DNA from: Microcaldota archaeon
GTDB taxonomy: Archaea > Micrarchaeota > Micrarchaeia > Micrarchaeales > CABMGC01
DNA length: 5,317 nt
Assembly (NCBI GenBank): GCA_021845465.1
Contig: JAKBRL010000043.1
Location: forward strand, 1 to 5,317
Direction: 5' to 3'
The notes under the pieces were generated by a model. It was not told where the DNA came from, did no database searches, and worked only from the letters and a program-made list of their open reading frames with translations. Shown piece after piece: positions 5,317-5,317 of this stretch. The position numbers and the translations under genes were made by a program. The stretch's first letter is position 1, and each line of letters starts with the position of its first letter.

Positions 5317-5317
5317 C

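Noticed and set aside
1..5317. CRISPR arrays, tRNA, rRNA or riboswitch
   Set aside because: No regularly spaced repeats, cloverleaf-like segment or conserved leader was seen in the short non-coding regions.

Overview
The window looks archaeal. TATA-like boxes lie about 26 bases ahead of likely transcript starts. One gene seems to be transcribed without a leader, while two others carry a GGTG-type ribosome-binding site exactly 6 bases before the start codon. TTG is used as a start, ATA and AGA/AGG codons are frequent, and an oligo-T run follows a gene where a terminator is expected. Genome composition is moderate to AT-rich. This would suit a Thermoplasmatota-like or DPANN-type archaeon, but the sequence alone does not fix the lineage.

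Layout: four intact protein genes occupy 328-4985, bounded on each side by related, degraded minus-strand sequence. Left edge (1-243): a minus-strand reading frame running off the window, with a 43-base segment found again at the right edge. Then, on the minus strand, a membrane-anchored family 2 glycosyltransferase (328-1029) and a B12-binding-type radical SAM enzyme (1114-2613). A divergent intergenic region (2614-2787) with outward-facing promoter candidates follows. Next comes a plus-strand nucleotide-sugar 6-dehydrogenase (2788-3972), convergent with a minus-strand NAD-dependent sugar epimerase/dehydratase (3987-4985), the two stops lying only 14 bases apart. The right edge (4986-5317) holds the epimerase promoter and a broken copy of the sequence seen at the left edge.

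Function: the dehydrogenase probably makes a UDP-hexuronic or UDP-HexNAc-uronic acid, the epimerase/dehydratase interconverts or modifies another nucleotide sugar, and the glycosyltransferase uses such donors at the membrane. Together they suggest a small surface glycan or glycolipid accessory cluster. The radical SAM protein is the unusual member. It carries a CxxxCxxC cluster motif, an FDDDTF motif and an N-terminal region of B12-binding type, and from memory it resembles the branch containing HpnJ and archaeal calditol synthase, enzymes linked to rebuilding a lipid-bound sugar into a carbocycle. That assignment is a hypothesis. The repeats at both ends suggest that the cluster sits between old mobile-element remnants.
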